A DNA stretch of 64,000 nucleotides from Microbacterium endophyticum. Its GTDB lineage: Bacteria > Actinomycetota > Actinomycetes > Actinomycetales > Microbacteriaceae. This document shows, one piece after another, positions 41,301 to 56,300 of the stretch (the first letter of the stretch is position 1; each line of letters begins with the position of its first letter). The position numbers were made by a program, and so were the translations under genes. The stretch is taken from NCBI RefSeq assembly GCF_011047135.1, contig NZ_CP049255.1, forward strand, positions 1,302,001 to 1,366,000, written 5' to 3'. A model generated the notes under the pieces. That model worked only from the letters and a program-made list of their open reading frames with translations, was not told the DNA's origin and did not search any database.

Positions 41301-44300
41301 TGGTTTGCCGTGTTGCCCAACACCCCGAGTTGACCCGACGCGTTGGTGCCCCACGCATAGCGGATGCCGTCAGAGCCCGTTGCGAACGACGAGTATCCGT
41401 TCGTGTCGACCTGGGTGAACGAAACACCGTTCGGAACGATGCCGCGCTGGGTGCGCGTCGGAGCAGAAGCATTCGTTGTTGTTCCGTCACCGAGCGCACC
41501 GCCACCGTTGTCACCCCATGCGTAGGCGAAGCCGTCAGAGCCGAGCACCGCGAGGTGCAGTGCTGATGCGCTGTGCGAGAGGCCGATAACTGTCACAGAT
41601 TCCGGCATGCCACCGCGGACAACGGCCACCGGAGCGGAGGCGTTTGCCGTGGTGCCGTTGCCGAGCTGTCCGGAACTGTTGAGACCCCAGCTGTACACGC
41701 TGCCGTTTGAACCCAGTGCGTATGCTGCACCCGCTGCGCCCGAGATCTCGGTGATTGTCACGCCGCCCGCGATCTCTCCCTGTGACACGACGACCGGCGA
41801 TGAACTGTTAGCCGTCGCCTCGTTACCGAGTGCCCCGCTTGCACCGGAGCCCCAGGCATACACAGTGCCGTCAGCCGCGAGGGCGTACGACGTGTAAGCG
41901 CCTGCCGATACCTGCGTCATCGTCACACCCGCGGGCAGGTCGACCTGTACAGGTGCGAGCTGGTCGGTCGTCGTGCCGTCGCCGAGCTGTCCGTCGCTGT
42001 TCTGTCCCCAGGCGTACACGGCACCCGATGCTGTCAACGCAAGTGAGTGAGCATAGCCCGCAGAAACCTGCGTGACGTTCGCTCCCACGAGGCCCGACAC
42101 CGAGACGGGTGCGGTGCGGGTGGTGGTTGACCCATCACCTAGCTGGCCATCGGCGTTTTCGCCCCAGGCAAATACGTCGCCGTTGATGTCGCTGGCGATC
42201 GAGTGGTTGGCGCCCGAAGCAACATCAGTGAAGTACCCATCGCTCACTTGCGCCTTGATGAGACCGACGCCGGTGACGCCGGGGTCGGCGCGCGTGCCCT
42301 GTGCCGTAATCGTCACGACGCGACCCGCTTGAACAGTGTCAGACGCACCCGAGACCACTCCCGTTGCGGCGTTGAATGTCCAGCCATCAGGCAGGGAGCC
42401 CGTCTGCGTCAGCGTGATGACTCCGTACAAGCCTGCGGTTTTCACCGCAGCGGATGCCACCGGCACCCCGAGCGTTGTCGTCACTGTCTGCACGCCTGGC
42501 ACCACTACTCCGGGCACCCGGCTCACGCTTACGAGCGCTGCTGAGTCGGTCGTCGTGCCGTTACCGAGCTGACCGGCCGAATTGTCGCCGGCGCTGTACA
42601 TGAATCGGTCGGCGCCACGCAGCAGTGTCGAGTGGAACCCGCCGGTGATGATGGCCGGGGCAACGCCGCTCGGCATCGCGCCTTGGGTCATCTGAGTCGG
42701 CGCAAGCACCTCACCGGTGACACCTGTCGCGAGTTCACCGTCGGTGTTACTGCCCCACGCGTAGGTGAGCCCATCCGAGGCGACGACGTAGCCGGCATCC
42801 CACCCGGCGTAGATCTTGTCAACAACAACACCAGACGGAATTCCGCCCGACAGCACGGCTACCGGGGTTTTGGCGTCGTTCTTGGTGCCATTTCCCAACT
42901 GGCCGGAAGCGTTACGACCCCACGAGTACGCCAAGCCGTTTGATGCCACCACGAAGGCGTGGTTGCTGCCCACTGCGAGTTGGGTCACGGCGACAGCCGC
43001 TGGAATAACGCCGGCGTCAACCTTCACGGGCAGAGCCTTGTCAACGGTCGAGTTGTCACCCAACTGTCCGTAGTTGTTTCTCCCCCATGCGTAGACGACG
43101 CCGTCGTCTCCGAGCGCGTACGCAGACGCCGAGGCGCCATTGATTTGTGTAATCGTCGTGCCGCCGGGAATAACGCCCGCTGAAACAGCGACTGGCGTCA
43201 GCTGGTTGCCTGCGGCACCAATACCGATCTGTCCATACGTGTTTTGACCCCAGGCGTACATCGTGCCGTCGGTAGCGAGCGCGTATGACGCGTACGAACC
43301 GGCGGAGATGCTGGCGATCGTCACGCCATCGGGGAAAACGACTCGCTGCGGCACTGACTGGTCGTTCGTTGTGCCGAGACCGAGCTGGCCATCTGAGTTC
43401 GCACCCCAGGCATACACAGCGCCAGTCGTTGTCAGCGCGAGCGAGTGCGAGTAACCCGCCGAAACCCGCGCAACATCGATGCCCGCTGGCATTTGGCTCA
43501 ACACGGGTGTTGATGACGACAGCGACGAGCGGTTACCCAACTGGCCGTTGTCGTTGAGGCCCCAGGCGAACACGTCACCGTTGATATCGAGCCCCAGCGA
43601 GTGCTGGTAACCCGACGCGGCGCTCCTGAAGTACCCGTTGACGACTGTGAATGTGATTGAGCCCGCTCCGCTTGCATCGTTCACCCGCGTGCCGGTCGCA
43701 CTAATAGTGAAGACGGATGACGCAATGTCTTCTGGTGCTGTACCCGAGAGCACGCCAGTGGCGGCGTCGAAGGTAAGCCCCGTGGGCGCTGCGGGCGCCA
43801 GCGCTAGCGTTACCGTGCCGTACAGACCAGCAGTCTGCACGGGCTCTGTTTCGATATCGTCGCCCGCCTCAACCACGAATCCCTGCGAAAGCGGCGTGAT
43901 CGATGCTGGCACACGGCTCACAACAACAAGTGTCGGCGAGTTCGTGGTTGAGCCGATGCCCAACTGACCGCGGCTATTGCTGCCCGTGGAGTAGATGTAT
44001 CCGTCCGCGCCCAGCACCGCTGTAGATGTGGCTCCCGACGTGATGTTCACCGCGACGACACCCAGCGGTACGTCGCCAGAGCTCATCGCCACCGGCGTGG
44101 TGCGATTGGTCGTTGATCCATCACCCAACTGCCCAGATGTATTGAAGCCCCACGCATAGGTGACACCATCAGAACCCGTCGCAAACGACGAGAAGGTACC
44201 TGCACCCACCTGAGTGAACTTCGCATCCGGCGGCACGGCTCCCGGCAGCACTCGCACAGGCCTCGACATATTTGGCGTCGTACCGACACCGAGCTGCCCA

Positions 44301-47300
44301 ACGTTGTTGAGGCCCCACGTGTAGACGGCACCATCGCTACCCAAGACGACTTGGTGAGAATTATTGCCACCCTCCGCCATCTGGGTGATTTTGACTGACT
44401 CCGGAATTTCTCCCTGGGATACGGCGGCAGGAACGCTGCGAGACGCCGTCGAACCGTCGCCCAATTGCCCCTCACTGTTTTGGCCCCAGGCGTATACGCG
44501 CCCGTCAGAACCCAGCGCGTACGCGGCGCTTTTCCCGCCAGCGATCTGCGTAATTGTGACGCTCGATAGAGCTCCCACCTGATCCACTGGCACCGGCGAC
44601 AACTGGTCAGATGTCGAGTTGTTCCCCAACTGGCCCGATGCACCCGCGCCCCAGGCGTAGATCGTGCCGTCGGAGGCCAATGCATAAGACGCGGATGCGC
44701 CCGCGGCGACCTGCGTGATCGTCACACCCGCCGGGAACACAACACGCTGCGGCACCAGCTGACCGTCGGTATTCCCGACACCCACCTGACCATTGCTGTT
44801 GCGCCCCCACGCATATACATCACCCGTCGACGTCACCACGAGCGAATGACCATCGCCCGCGGCCGCTTGTACCGCGTCGACACCGGCTGGCAACTGCACC
44901 AGCACCGGCGAGGTGCGCTGCGTCACCGACCCGTCACCCAACTGACCGTTCGCGTTGTTCCCCCAAGAGAACACGTCACCATTGATGTCAACACCGAGCG
45001 AATATTCATACCCGGATGCCACATCGGTGAAGTACCCGTCGGAGACCTGGAGCTGAATCGTCCCGCCCGCAGCCGAAGCGACAACGCGAGTGCCCTGCGC
45101 CGCAATATTCAACGTCCGCGACGACACATTCGTCGACGACAGCCCTGACACCACGCCTGTCGCGGAATTGAACGACCAACCCGAAGGAAGGATGCCAGAC
45201 AAGCTCAAGGACACCGTGCCATACAGGCCCGCCGTGCGCACCGGAGCAGAGGCCGACTCCTCGCCCAGCATGCCCGTCAAAAACTGCTGAGCAGGCAGCA
45301 CGGCCGCCGGCACACGATCCGCCTTGATTAACGTTGTGGAATCGATTGTCGACCCCGCGCCCAACTGGCCATACTCGTTGTCGCCCACGGAATACTCATA
45401 CCCATCGGCACCCAACACCGTTGTGAAGTTGTCTCCGCCCGTGATCTTCGCCGCAACCACACCCGCTGGCACCTGACCCGCACTCATCGCCACCGGTGCC
45501 AACCGGTTCGTCATCGACCCATCACCCAAAAGTCCATAACTGTTAGAGCCCCACGCGTAGGAGACACCATCAGAACCCACCGCAAACGACGATCCTTGAC
45601 CTATACCGACCTGGGTGAACGTCACACCCGCCGGAACAGCACCCGGCTGCACCGTCACCGGCGTCGACTTATCCGACGTCGACCCCACGCCCAGCTGACC
45701 GTAGTCGCCACGACCCCAGGCGTACGCGACACCATCATCGCCCAGCACCACCTGATGATGCCCCAGGCCCTGCGCGAGCTGGATAATCTTCACCGTGCCA
45801 GGAATCTGGCCCGGTGATACCGCAACCGGAACATTTTTATTCACAGTCGTGCCATCGCCCAACTGGCCGTAGGCGTTGTATCCCCACGCATACATGTCGC
45901 CGTTCGACCCCAACGCATAAGCCGCGTTAGACCCACCCGAAATCTGCGTGATCGTCACACCCGCCAAAGCACCCGACTGAATCACATTCTCCGGCGCCAG
46001 CCTTTGAGTGTTAGTCCCATCACCCAGCTGGTTGTATTGGTTGCTGCCCCACGCATATATGTCACCGTTAGACGCCAACGCATACGACGAAACCGCACCC
46101 GCAGAAACCTGCGTGATCATCACACCCCCAGGGAACACCACGCGCTGCGGCACCAGCTGGTTAGCGGTGTTTCCCACACCCACCTGGCCATTTCCGTTTC
46201 GCCCCCACGCATACACTTCACCCGACGACGTCAACGCCAACGAATGATGAGCACCCGCAGAAACCTGGGTGACATCCACACCCGCGGGCATCTGCACCAG
46301 CACCGGAGAGGTACGATTCGTCGTCGAGCCATCACCCAACTGGCCGTAGTTGTTGCGCCCCCACGCGAACACGTCGCCGTTTATATCCAGAGCGATCGAG
46401 TGCATGGAACCTGCGGAAACATCCGTGAAATAGCCGTTCGCGACTGTGACCGTGATTGTGCTCGACGAGGATGCGTTGTTCACTCGGGTGCCCGCACCTG
46501 TCACGGTGAATAGCGTGGACTCGAAGTCTTCAGCAGGGGTGCCCGAAAGCACACCCGTGGCCGAGTTAAACGACATCCCCACCGGCGCCGCAGGCGATAC
46601 GGAGTACGAAACCACACCATACAAGCCGTGTGGCGCAAGGCCCACAGAAGGTGTCACGGCCGCCCCCATGGCTGCAATCAGCCCCTGCGACCCCGGCAAC
46701 GCCGACGCCGGCACGCGATTCGCCTTAACCAGCGACGAAGACGACGTCATCGAGCCCACGCCCTGCTGACCGTAGGTGTTGTTGCCTGTCGAATACGCGT
46801 AACCGTCGGCACCCAACACGAGAGCAAAAGTCTCGCCGCCCGTGATCTTTGCCGCAGTCACACCTGTTGGCAACTGACCAGCGCTCATCGCCACGGGCGT
46901 GGTCTTGTTTGTGGTCGACGCATCGCCCAACTGGCCGCTGGTGCCGAGACCCCAAGCGTACGTGACGCCATTCGAGCCCACGGCGTACGACGAGGATCGG
47001 GCGGTACCCACCTGGGCGAACGTCACACCCGCCGGAACAGCACCCGCCAGCACCTTCATCGGCGACTTAGCATCCGTGGTAGTTCCCACGCCGATTTGAC
47101 CGAAGTCATTGCGACCCCAGGCATAAATCTCACCGTTATCGCCGAGCGCCACCTGGTGGAGGCTTGAACCAGATGCAGAGAGCTCAACGATTTTCACCGA
47201 AGCAGGAATCTCACCCAACTGCGCCTGCACCGGAACAGTCCGATCTATCGTCGTTCCATCACCAAGCCCACCATACAAATTGGCACCCCACGCATACACC

Positions 47301-50300
47301 CTGCCGTGAGAACCCAACGCGTACGCTGACGCGCTCCCGGCCTGGATCTGCGTAATCGTCACACCCGCCAGAACCCCACTCTGGTTCACCGAAACCGGAG
47401 TCGACTTCTGGACCGTGGACCCATCACCCAACTGGCCATTGACGTTTTGCCCCCACGCATACATGGCGCCGTCAGAAGCCAAGGCATACGACGAATACGA
47501 ACCCGCAGCAACCTGCGTGATCGTCACACCCGCCGGAAACACCACCCGCTGCGGCAACAACTGATCAACACCGTTCCCCACACCCAACTGGCCAAAGTCG
47601 TTACGCCCCCACGCATACACCTCACCCGTCGTCGTCAACGCCAACGAATGGAACCAGCCCGCAGAAACCTGGGTGACATCCACACCCGCGGGCAACTGCG
47701 TCAATACCGGAGACGTCCGATTCGTCGTTGACCCATCACCCAACGGACCGTAGTTATTACGACCCCAGCCGAAGACATCCCCATTGATATCCACACCCAC
47801 CGAGTGGTACGCACCCGTGGCAACATCCGTGAAATACCCGTCCGAGACCTGCAGCTTTATCGTGCCCGTCACGGCAGTTGCCACAGCACGCGTGCCCTGA
47901 GCGGTAATCGTCAAAGTCGTCGACGCCACCGTCGCTGAAGACGACCCCGACACGACACCCGTTGCCGAGTTAAACGACCACCCCGACGGGAGCGTGCCCG
48001 TCTGCGACAACGACACAGTGCCATACAACCCCGCCGTGCGCACCGCCGCAGACGACTTCGCGTCGCCCACCATACCCGTCACAAACTGAGCCTCCGGCCT
48101 CACCGACGCCGGCACACGGTTCGCCTTGCGCCACGAGTAGTAATCGGTTTTCGATCCCACACCCAAGTTGCCATAGAGGTTGTCGCCCAAGGAGTAAACA
48201 TACCCATCCGTACCCAGCGCCGACACCCAGCTGTCCCCACCAGAGATCTTCGCCGCAACCACACCGGCGGGCATCTGGCCCTGAATCATTGCGACCGGTG
48301 TGAGAAAATTGCTTGCCGATGTACTGCCGGTGCCCATCGCACCTCCGCCACCGTAGCCCCATGCGTAAGAGACACCGTTCGAGCCCACCGCGTAAGACGT
48401 GCGCCAGCCCTTGCCGACTTGAGTGAACGTCACACCACCCGGAACCGCACCCGCCAACACCTTTTTCGGCGTCGTCTGATTAGTCGTCGTCCCATCACCT
48501 ACCTGACCATTGGCGTTGAAACCCCACGCGTACGCCACACCATCGTCACCCAAAACCTGCTGGTGCATACCGATGCCTGGCGACAGCTGAACAATCTTCA
48601 CCGACTCGGGAATCTCACCCGAAGCCACAGCAACCGGAACACTCTTATTTATCGTCGTGCCATCGCCCAGTTGTCCGTACTGGTTGTCACCCCACGCATA
48701 CACTTTGCCGTTCGACCCCAACGCATACGCTGTGTCGCGGATGGCAGCAATCTGCGTGATCGTGACACCCGTCAGTGCACCCGCCCGCACCACCTTCACC
48801 GGCGTGGATGTTGTGACCGTCGACCCGTCACCCAACTGGCCGTCGGAGTTGTTACCCCACGCGTATACATCACCATTCGATGTCAACGCGAATGACGAAG
48901 CTTCAGTCGCAGCAATCTGCGTGGCTGTCACCCCCGCCGGCAACACCACACGCTGCGGCAACACCTGGGTGTAGCCAGGAATACCGAGACCCAACGCCGC
49001 GCCGGAACCCCACGCATACACCTCACCGGTCGATGTCAACGCCAGCGAATGGCGCCAACCCGCAGCAACCTGCACGGCATCCACACCCGCTGGCAACTGC
49101 GTCAATACCGCAGACGTCTGATCCGTCGTTGACCCATCACCCAACTCACCACTGGTGTTGCGGCCCCACGCGAACACATCACCGTTGATGTCCAGACCCA
49201 CCTGGTGATACTGACCCACCGCAACATCCGTAAAGTACCCGTCCGACACCTGTAGCTGGATCGTTCCGGTCGCAGCGGTCGCTACTGCACGGGTGCCTTG
49301 TGCTGTGATCGTCAACGTGCGTGATGCTTGCACCGCCGATGATGAACCCGATACGACGCCCGTTGCAGAGTTAAACGACCACCCTGACGGGCGAGTCCCC
49401 GTCTGAGTGAGCGACACCGTGCCATACAGGCCCGCCGTGCGCACCGCGGCAGACGACGCAACATCGCCTACCAGGCCCGTCACAAACTGCTGAGCCGGCA
49501 ACACCGACGCCGGCACACGGGGAAGCACACGCAATGTCGAGTAATACGACGTTGACGTCGATCCCACACCCAGCTGGCCCCCGCCGTTGTAGCCCGTCGC
49601 GTACACGTACCCATCGGCACCCAGCACCACCGCGGACTGATACCCGCCCGTAATCTTGGCCGGAACCACACCCGCCGGCAGCTGACCCGCACTCATCGCC
49701 CTGGGCGTGGACCGATCGGTCTGCGTCCCGTCGCCCAACTGACCGTATGAGTTCCATCCCCACGCGTAAGAGACACCATCAGAACCCACAGCAAACGACG
49801 AATGCGTGCCCACACCCACCTGCGTGAATGTCACACCCGACGGCACACCACCCGACATGACCTTCACCGGCGTCGACTTATTAGACGTCGACCCCACACC
49901 CAACTGACCGTAAGGGTTGTAGCCCCAGGCGTATATGAGACCGTCATCGCCCAACACCACCTGGTGATACCCAATACCTTGCGACAGCTGAACGATCTTC
50001 GTCGACCCAGGAATCTCACCGGACAACACCACTACCGGGCTTGTCCGAGTATTCGTTGTCCCGTCACCCAACTGACCCGAGCCGTTGTAACCCCAGGAAT
50101 ACACCTTTCCGTTGGATCCCAACGCCCACGCCGAAGAGTTACCGCCCGAAATCTGCGTGATCGTTACACCCGCCAGAGCCCCACTCTGATTCACTGTGAC
50201 CGGAGTCGACTGATCAGATGTCGACCCATTACCCAGCCGACCATCCGCGCCACTACCCCAGGCGTAGATCTTGCCGTCGGACGCCAGCGCATACGAGGAA

Positions 50301-53300
50301 GCTGCACCCGCAGAAACCTGCGTGATCGTCACACCCGCCGGGAACACCACACGCTGCGGCAACGACTGCTGATCAGTGTTCCCCACACCCACCTGACCAT
50401 CGGCATTGCGCCCCCACGCATACACCTCGCCCGTCGACGTCAACGCCAACGAATGGAAAGAACCCGCAGCCACCTGGGTGACATCCACACCCGCCGGCAA
50501 CAACGACAACGCCGGTGACGCAGCAGTTGTCGTTGACCCATTACCCAACTGACCATCGGCGTTCAAACCCCACGCGAAGACATCACCATTGATGTCCACA
50601 CCCAACCCACCGTTCTGATTCGCAGACACATCCGTGAAATACCCGTCGGAGACCTGGAGCTGAATCGTGCCCGTCGCAGCCGTCGCTACCGCACGTGTGC
50701 CCTGGGCTGTGATCGTCAACGTGCGTGACGACACGACCGTCGACGACGACCCCGACACGACACCCGTTGCAGAGTTAAACGACCACCCCGACGGACGAGA
50801 ACCCGACTGGGTGAGCGACACCGTGCCATACAACCCCGCCGTACGCACCACCGCAGACGACGACACCTCACCCACCAGCCCCGTCACAAACTGCGACCCC
50901 GGCAACACCACCGACGGCACACGATTCGCCTTAACCAACGTGTTCGACTGCGACGTCGACCCGATACCCAACTGGCCGTACGTGTTGACGCCCGTCGAGT
51001 ACACGTACCCATCCGCACCTAACACTGCCGCGAACTGGTACCCACCCATGATCTTCGCTGCAACCACACCAGCAGGCACCTGACCCGCACTCATCGCCAC
51101 CGGTATCAACCGATCGCTCGTTGACCCATCGCCCAAATGCCCTTGGCTATTGCCGCCCCACGCGTACGAGACACCATCAGAACCCACCGCATACGACGAA
51201 TACAACCCCACATCCACCTGCGTGAACGTCACACCCGCCGGAACAGCACCCGACTGAACCTTCACCGGCGTCGACTTATTCGACGTCGAATTCACACCCA
51301 GCTGACCGTAGTCGCCGCGCCCCCAGGCGTACGCGACACCATCGTCACCCAACACCACCTGGTGAAACCCGAAACCCTGCGCGAGCTGAACGACCTTCAC
51401 CGCCCCAGGAATCTCACCCGACGACACCGCAACCGGAACATTCCTGTCGACCGTTGTTCCATCACCCAACTGGCCATTGCTGTTTCGACCCCAGGAATAC
51501 ACCTTGCCGTTCGACCCCAACACGTACGCCGAGTAATAACCACCCGAAATCTGGGTGATCGTCACACCCCCCGGAATAGCACCCCGCGATACTTTCACCG
51601 GCGACGACTTGTCAACCAGCGACGCATCACCCAACTCGCCTTCAGCGTTTCGACCCCACGCATACATGTCACCGTTAGACGCCAACGCATACGACGAATA
51701 CCCACCCGCAGAAACCTGCGTGATCGTCACACCCGCCGGGAACACCACACGCTGCGGCAACATCTGGTTAGCAGTGTTCCCCACACCCACCTGGCCATAG
51801 TCGTTGTAACCCCACGAATACACTTCACCCGTCGACGTCAACGCCAACGAATGATAGATACCCGCAGAAACCTGCGTGACATCCACACCCGCCGGCATCT
51901 GCGTCAATACCGGAGACGTCCGATTCGTCGTTGACCCATCACCCAACTGACCGTAGTTGTTGTAACCCCAGGCGAAGACATCCCCATTGATATCCACACC
52001 CACCGAGTGGGAGTAACCCGCAACAACATCCGTGAAATAACCATTCGCGACCGTCACCGTGATCGTACTCACCGACGACGCCGTATTCACCCGAGTACCC
52101 GTACCCGTCACCGTGAACACCGTCGACTCAAAACTCGCAGACGGCGTCCCCGACAACACACCCGTAGACGAATTAAACGACATCCCCGCAGGAACCGCCG
52201 GCGACACCGAATACGACACCGAACCATACAACCCATACGGCGCCAACACCGCAGAAGGCGACACCGCCGCACCCATCGCCGCAAACAACCCCTGCGACCC
52301 CGGCACCACCACCGCCGGCACACGGTTCACGACACGCAACGACCCATACTGCGATCCGGAACCCACACCCAACTGGCCATACGTGTTGTCGCCCACCGAG
52401 TACAGGTACCCGTCGGCGCCCAGCACCGCCGTGAACCTGTAGCCTCCCGAAATCTTTGCCGGGATCACGCCCGCCGGCATCTGACCCGCAAGCATCGCCC
52501 CCGGCGTGGTCCGGTCTGTCGTCGACCCGTTACCCAACTGAGCGCTGGTGTTGAAACCCCACGCGTACGAAACACCATCAGAACCCACCGCAAACGACGA
52601 CATCTCGCCCGTGGTCACCTGCGTGAACCTCACACCCGCAGGCACCTGCCCCGCAGACACCTTCACCGGCGTGGACTTATTGGCCGTCGACCCCACACCC
52701 AGCTGACCGTAGTCGTTACGACCCCACGAGTAGGCGACACCATCATCACCCAACACCACCTGGTGGAACCCGAAACCCTGCCCGAGCTGCACAACCTTCA
52801 CCGACGCAGGAATCTCTCCCGAGAGCACCGCAACCGGAACAGTCTTTTGCCCCGTCGTACCATCACCCAACTGGCCATAGGTATTTTGACCCCACGCGTA
52901 CACCTTGCCGTTCGAGGCCAACGCATACGCCGAGAAACCCCCACCCGAAATCTGCGTGATCGTTACACCCGCGAGAACCCCACTCTGAGTCACCGCGACC
53001 GGAGTCAACTTGTTGACCGTAGACCCATCACCCAACTGGCCTTCAGCGTTTCGACCCCACGCATACATGGTGCCGTTAGACGCCAACGCATACGACGAAT
53101 ACGCACCCGCAGCAACCTGCGTGATCGTCACACCCGCCGGGAACACCACACGCTGCGGCAACGACTGCTGATCAACGTTCCCCACACCCACCTGACCATC
53201 GGTGTTGCGCCCCCACGCATACACCTCACCCGTCGACGTCAACGCCAACGAGTGATACCAGCCCGCAGCAACCTGCGTCGCATCCACACCCGCGGGCATC

Positions 53301-56300
53301 TGCGTCAATACCGGAGACGTCCGATCGGTCGTTGACCCATCACCCAACTGACCGAGGTTGTTGTACCCCCAGGCGAAGACATCACCATTGATATCCACAC
53401 CCACCTGGTGATACTCACCCGCAACAACATCCGTGAAATACCCGTCGGAGACCTGGAGCTGAATCGTGCCCGTCGCAGCCGTCGCTACCGCACGTGTGCC
53501 CTGGGCTGTGATCGTCAACGTGCGTGACGACACGACCGTCGACGACGACCCCGACACGACACCCGTTGCAGAGTTAAACGACCACCCCGACGGACGAGAA
53601 CCCGACTGGGTGAGCGACACCGTGCCATACAACCCCGCCGTACGCACCACCGCAGACGACGACACCTCGCCCACCTTGCCCGTCACAAACTGCGACCCCG
53701 GCAACACCACCGACGGCACACGATTCGCCTCACGCAACGACGAGTAATACGCCGTTGACGGCGTGCCCGCACCCAACTGACCCGAACCGTTGTAACCGGC
53801 CATGTACGCGTACCCATCGGTGCCCAACACCAGCGCGGACTGGTACCCGCCCGTGATCTTCGCCGGAACCACACCCGCCGGCAGCTGACCCGCAAGCATC
53901 GTCCTCGGAGTGAACCGATCCGTCTGCGTACCATCACCCAACTGGCCGTAAGAGTTCCACCCCCACGCGTAAGAGACACCATTAGAACCCACAGCAAATG
54001 ACGTAAGCGTTCCCACACCGACCTGCGTGAATGTCACACCCGCCGGAACGTTACCCGCCAAGACCTTCACCGGCGTCGACTTATCAGACGTCGAATTCAC
54101 GCCCAACTGACCATAGGAGTTGCGACCCCACGCATATGCGACACCGTCATCACCCAACACCACCTGGTGATACCCGTTGCCCTGCGGTAGCTGAACGATC
54201 TTCGTAGACCCAGGAATCTGACCCGACAACACCGCCACCGGGGTTGAACGATCATTCGTCGTCCCATCGCCCACAGCACCATCGACGTTTCCGCCCCACG
54301 CATACATCTTGCCGTTGGAGCCCAACACATACGCACCGTAACGGGCGCCCGCAATCTGCGTGATCGTCACACCCGCCAGAACCCCACTCTGATTCACCGG
54401 GACCGGGGTCGAACGATCAGACACCGACCCATTGCCCAAACGACCATCCTCACCATTACCCCAGGCGTAGATCGTGCCGTTAGACGCCAACGCATACGAC
54501 GAATACGCGCCCGCAGAAACCTGGGTAATCGTCACACCCCCCGGGAAGACAACCCGCTGCGGCAACGACTGATCAACAGTGTTCCCCACACCCACCTGGC
54601 CATCTTCGTTGAGCCCCCACGCATACACTTCACCCGTCGAGGTCAACACCAACGCATGGTTAGCACCCGAGGACACACTCACCGCATCCACATCCGCCGG
54701 CAACAACGACAACACCGGCGACGCAGCAGTCGTCGTCGACCCGTCACCCAACTGACCATAAGTATTCAGACCCCAGGCGAAGACATCACCATTGATATCC
54801 AGACCCAACCCACTGTTATTTCCCGCAACAACATCCGTGAAATAACCATCGGCGCCGGCCGCGAGCTGCATGAATGGCGCTGCAAGTGGGTCGAGGCCGG
54901 GCGCCATGACCTCCGGGTCCGAGGCCTCGGGCACAGCTGGCGTCGGTGTCGGGGTCGCTGTCGGGGTGGCAGTGGGCGTCGCTGTCGGAGTAGCAGTGGG
55001 CGTCGGCGTTTCTGTCGGCTCGATCGTCGGGTCTACTGTGGGCTCACCGGTGGGAGTCACGCTCGGCTCGGCCGTGGGGGTTACTGTCTCGGAGGGCTCA
55101 GCGGGTGACGCATCCGGCTCTTCCGGCGCGGCCTCTTCGCGCGCAGGCTCTTGCGGGTCGGCCACAACGACCGGCGTGGAACGCTGATCGTTCGAGCCAT
55201 CGCCCAGCTGACCGGCGTCGTTCGCACCCCATGCATACGCCACACCGTCGGGTGATACCGAAGCGGCGAAGTCTGCGCCGCCAGAGATCGAGTTGAACGT
55301 CAAGCCGTCTGGCACCGATACAGCTGCGGGTGCCGATGCGGCATCCGTTGTTCCGTTGCCCAACTGACCGGCGTCGTTCGCGCCCCATGAATACGCGACG
55401 CCCTCGGGGGTCAACGCTAAAGCGAAGTGGGCACCGGCGGCAAGCCACCCAAAGCGCACGTTTGTGGGCAACACGACCGCCACCGGCTCGAGCCGTGAAT
55501 CGGTCGTGCCATCGCCCAACTGACCGGCGCCATTCGCGCCCCACGCGAACGTCACTCCATCACTGGTACGCCCGAGCGCAAAGTCGGCACCGGCAACAAC
55601 CTGAGCAAGCGCAACATCGCCGGGCAGGGTCACGACAACGGGGGTCGTGCGGGAATCTGTGGTGCCGTCACCCAGCTGGCCCGCATCGTTTGCGCCCCAC
55701 GCGTACGCGACACCATCGGCAGTGACAGCGACAGCGAAGTCATCGCCTGCCGCGATCTGTGAGAACACGACCCCGTCGGGCACCGTGACGGGTGCAACGG
55801 TGCTGCGTGCATCCGACGATCCATCACCAAGCTGGCCGGCACCATTGCCGCCCCAGCCATACGCGACGCCCTCGGGCGACAGTGCGACAACGAAGTCACT
55901 GCCCGCCGCGACCTGCGCGAGTGTGACATCGTCTGGCAGCACCACCGGCACCGGAGTAGAGCGCGCATCGGTCGAGCCGTCACCAAGCTGACCGGCAGCG
56001 TTGGCACCCCACGCGTACGCGAGGCCGTCAGCGGTCACGCCGACGGCGAAGTCTTTGCCGGCATCCGTCTGCGCCAGCGACACTCCTTCTGGCAGCGCCA
56101 CGGCTGTGGGCACACTCGTGCCCTGATCGGAGCCATCACCTAACTGGCCGGCACCATTTGCGCCCCACGCATACACCGCACCGTCGGCCGACAGGCCGAT
56201 CGCGAAGTCGTCTCCGGTCGCCACCTGGGCGTACGCGTAGAGCGTGCTCGCGAGCGCGGGTGAGATTACCGGGGTCCATACGGCCCCGGCAACTACTGTC

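Noticed and set aside
39430..54845. CRISPR-like or satellite periodicity
   Set aside because: The period is 1.4 kb and stays in frame throughout; it is a coding repeat, with no short identical repeats separated by unique spacers.
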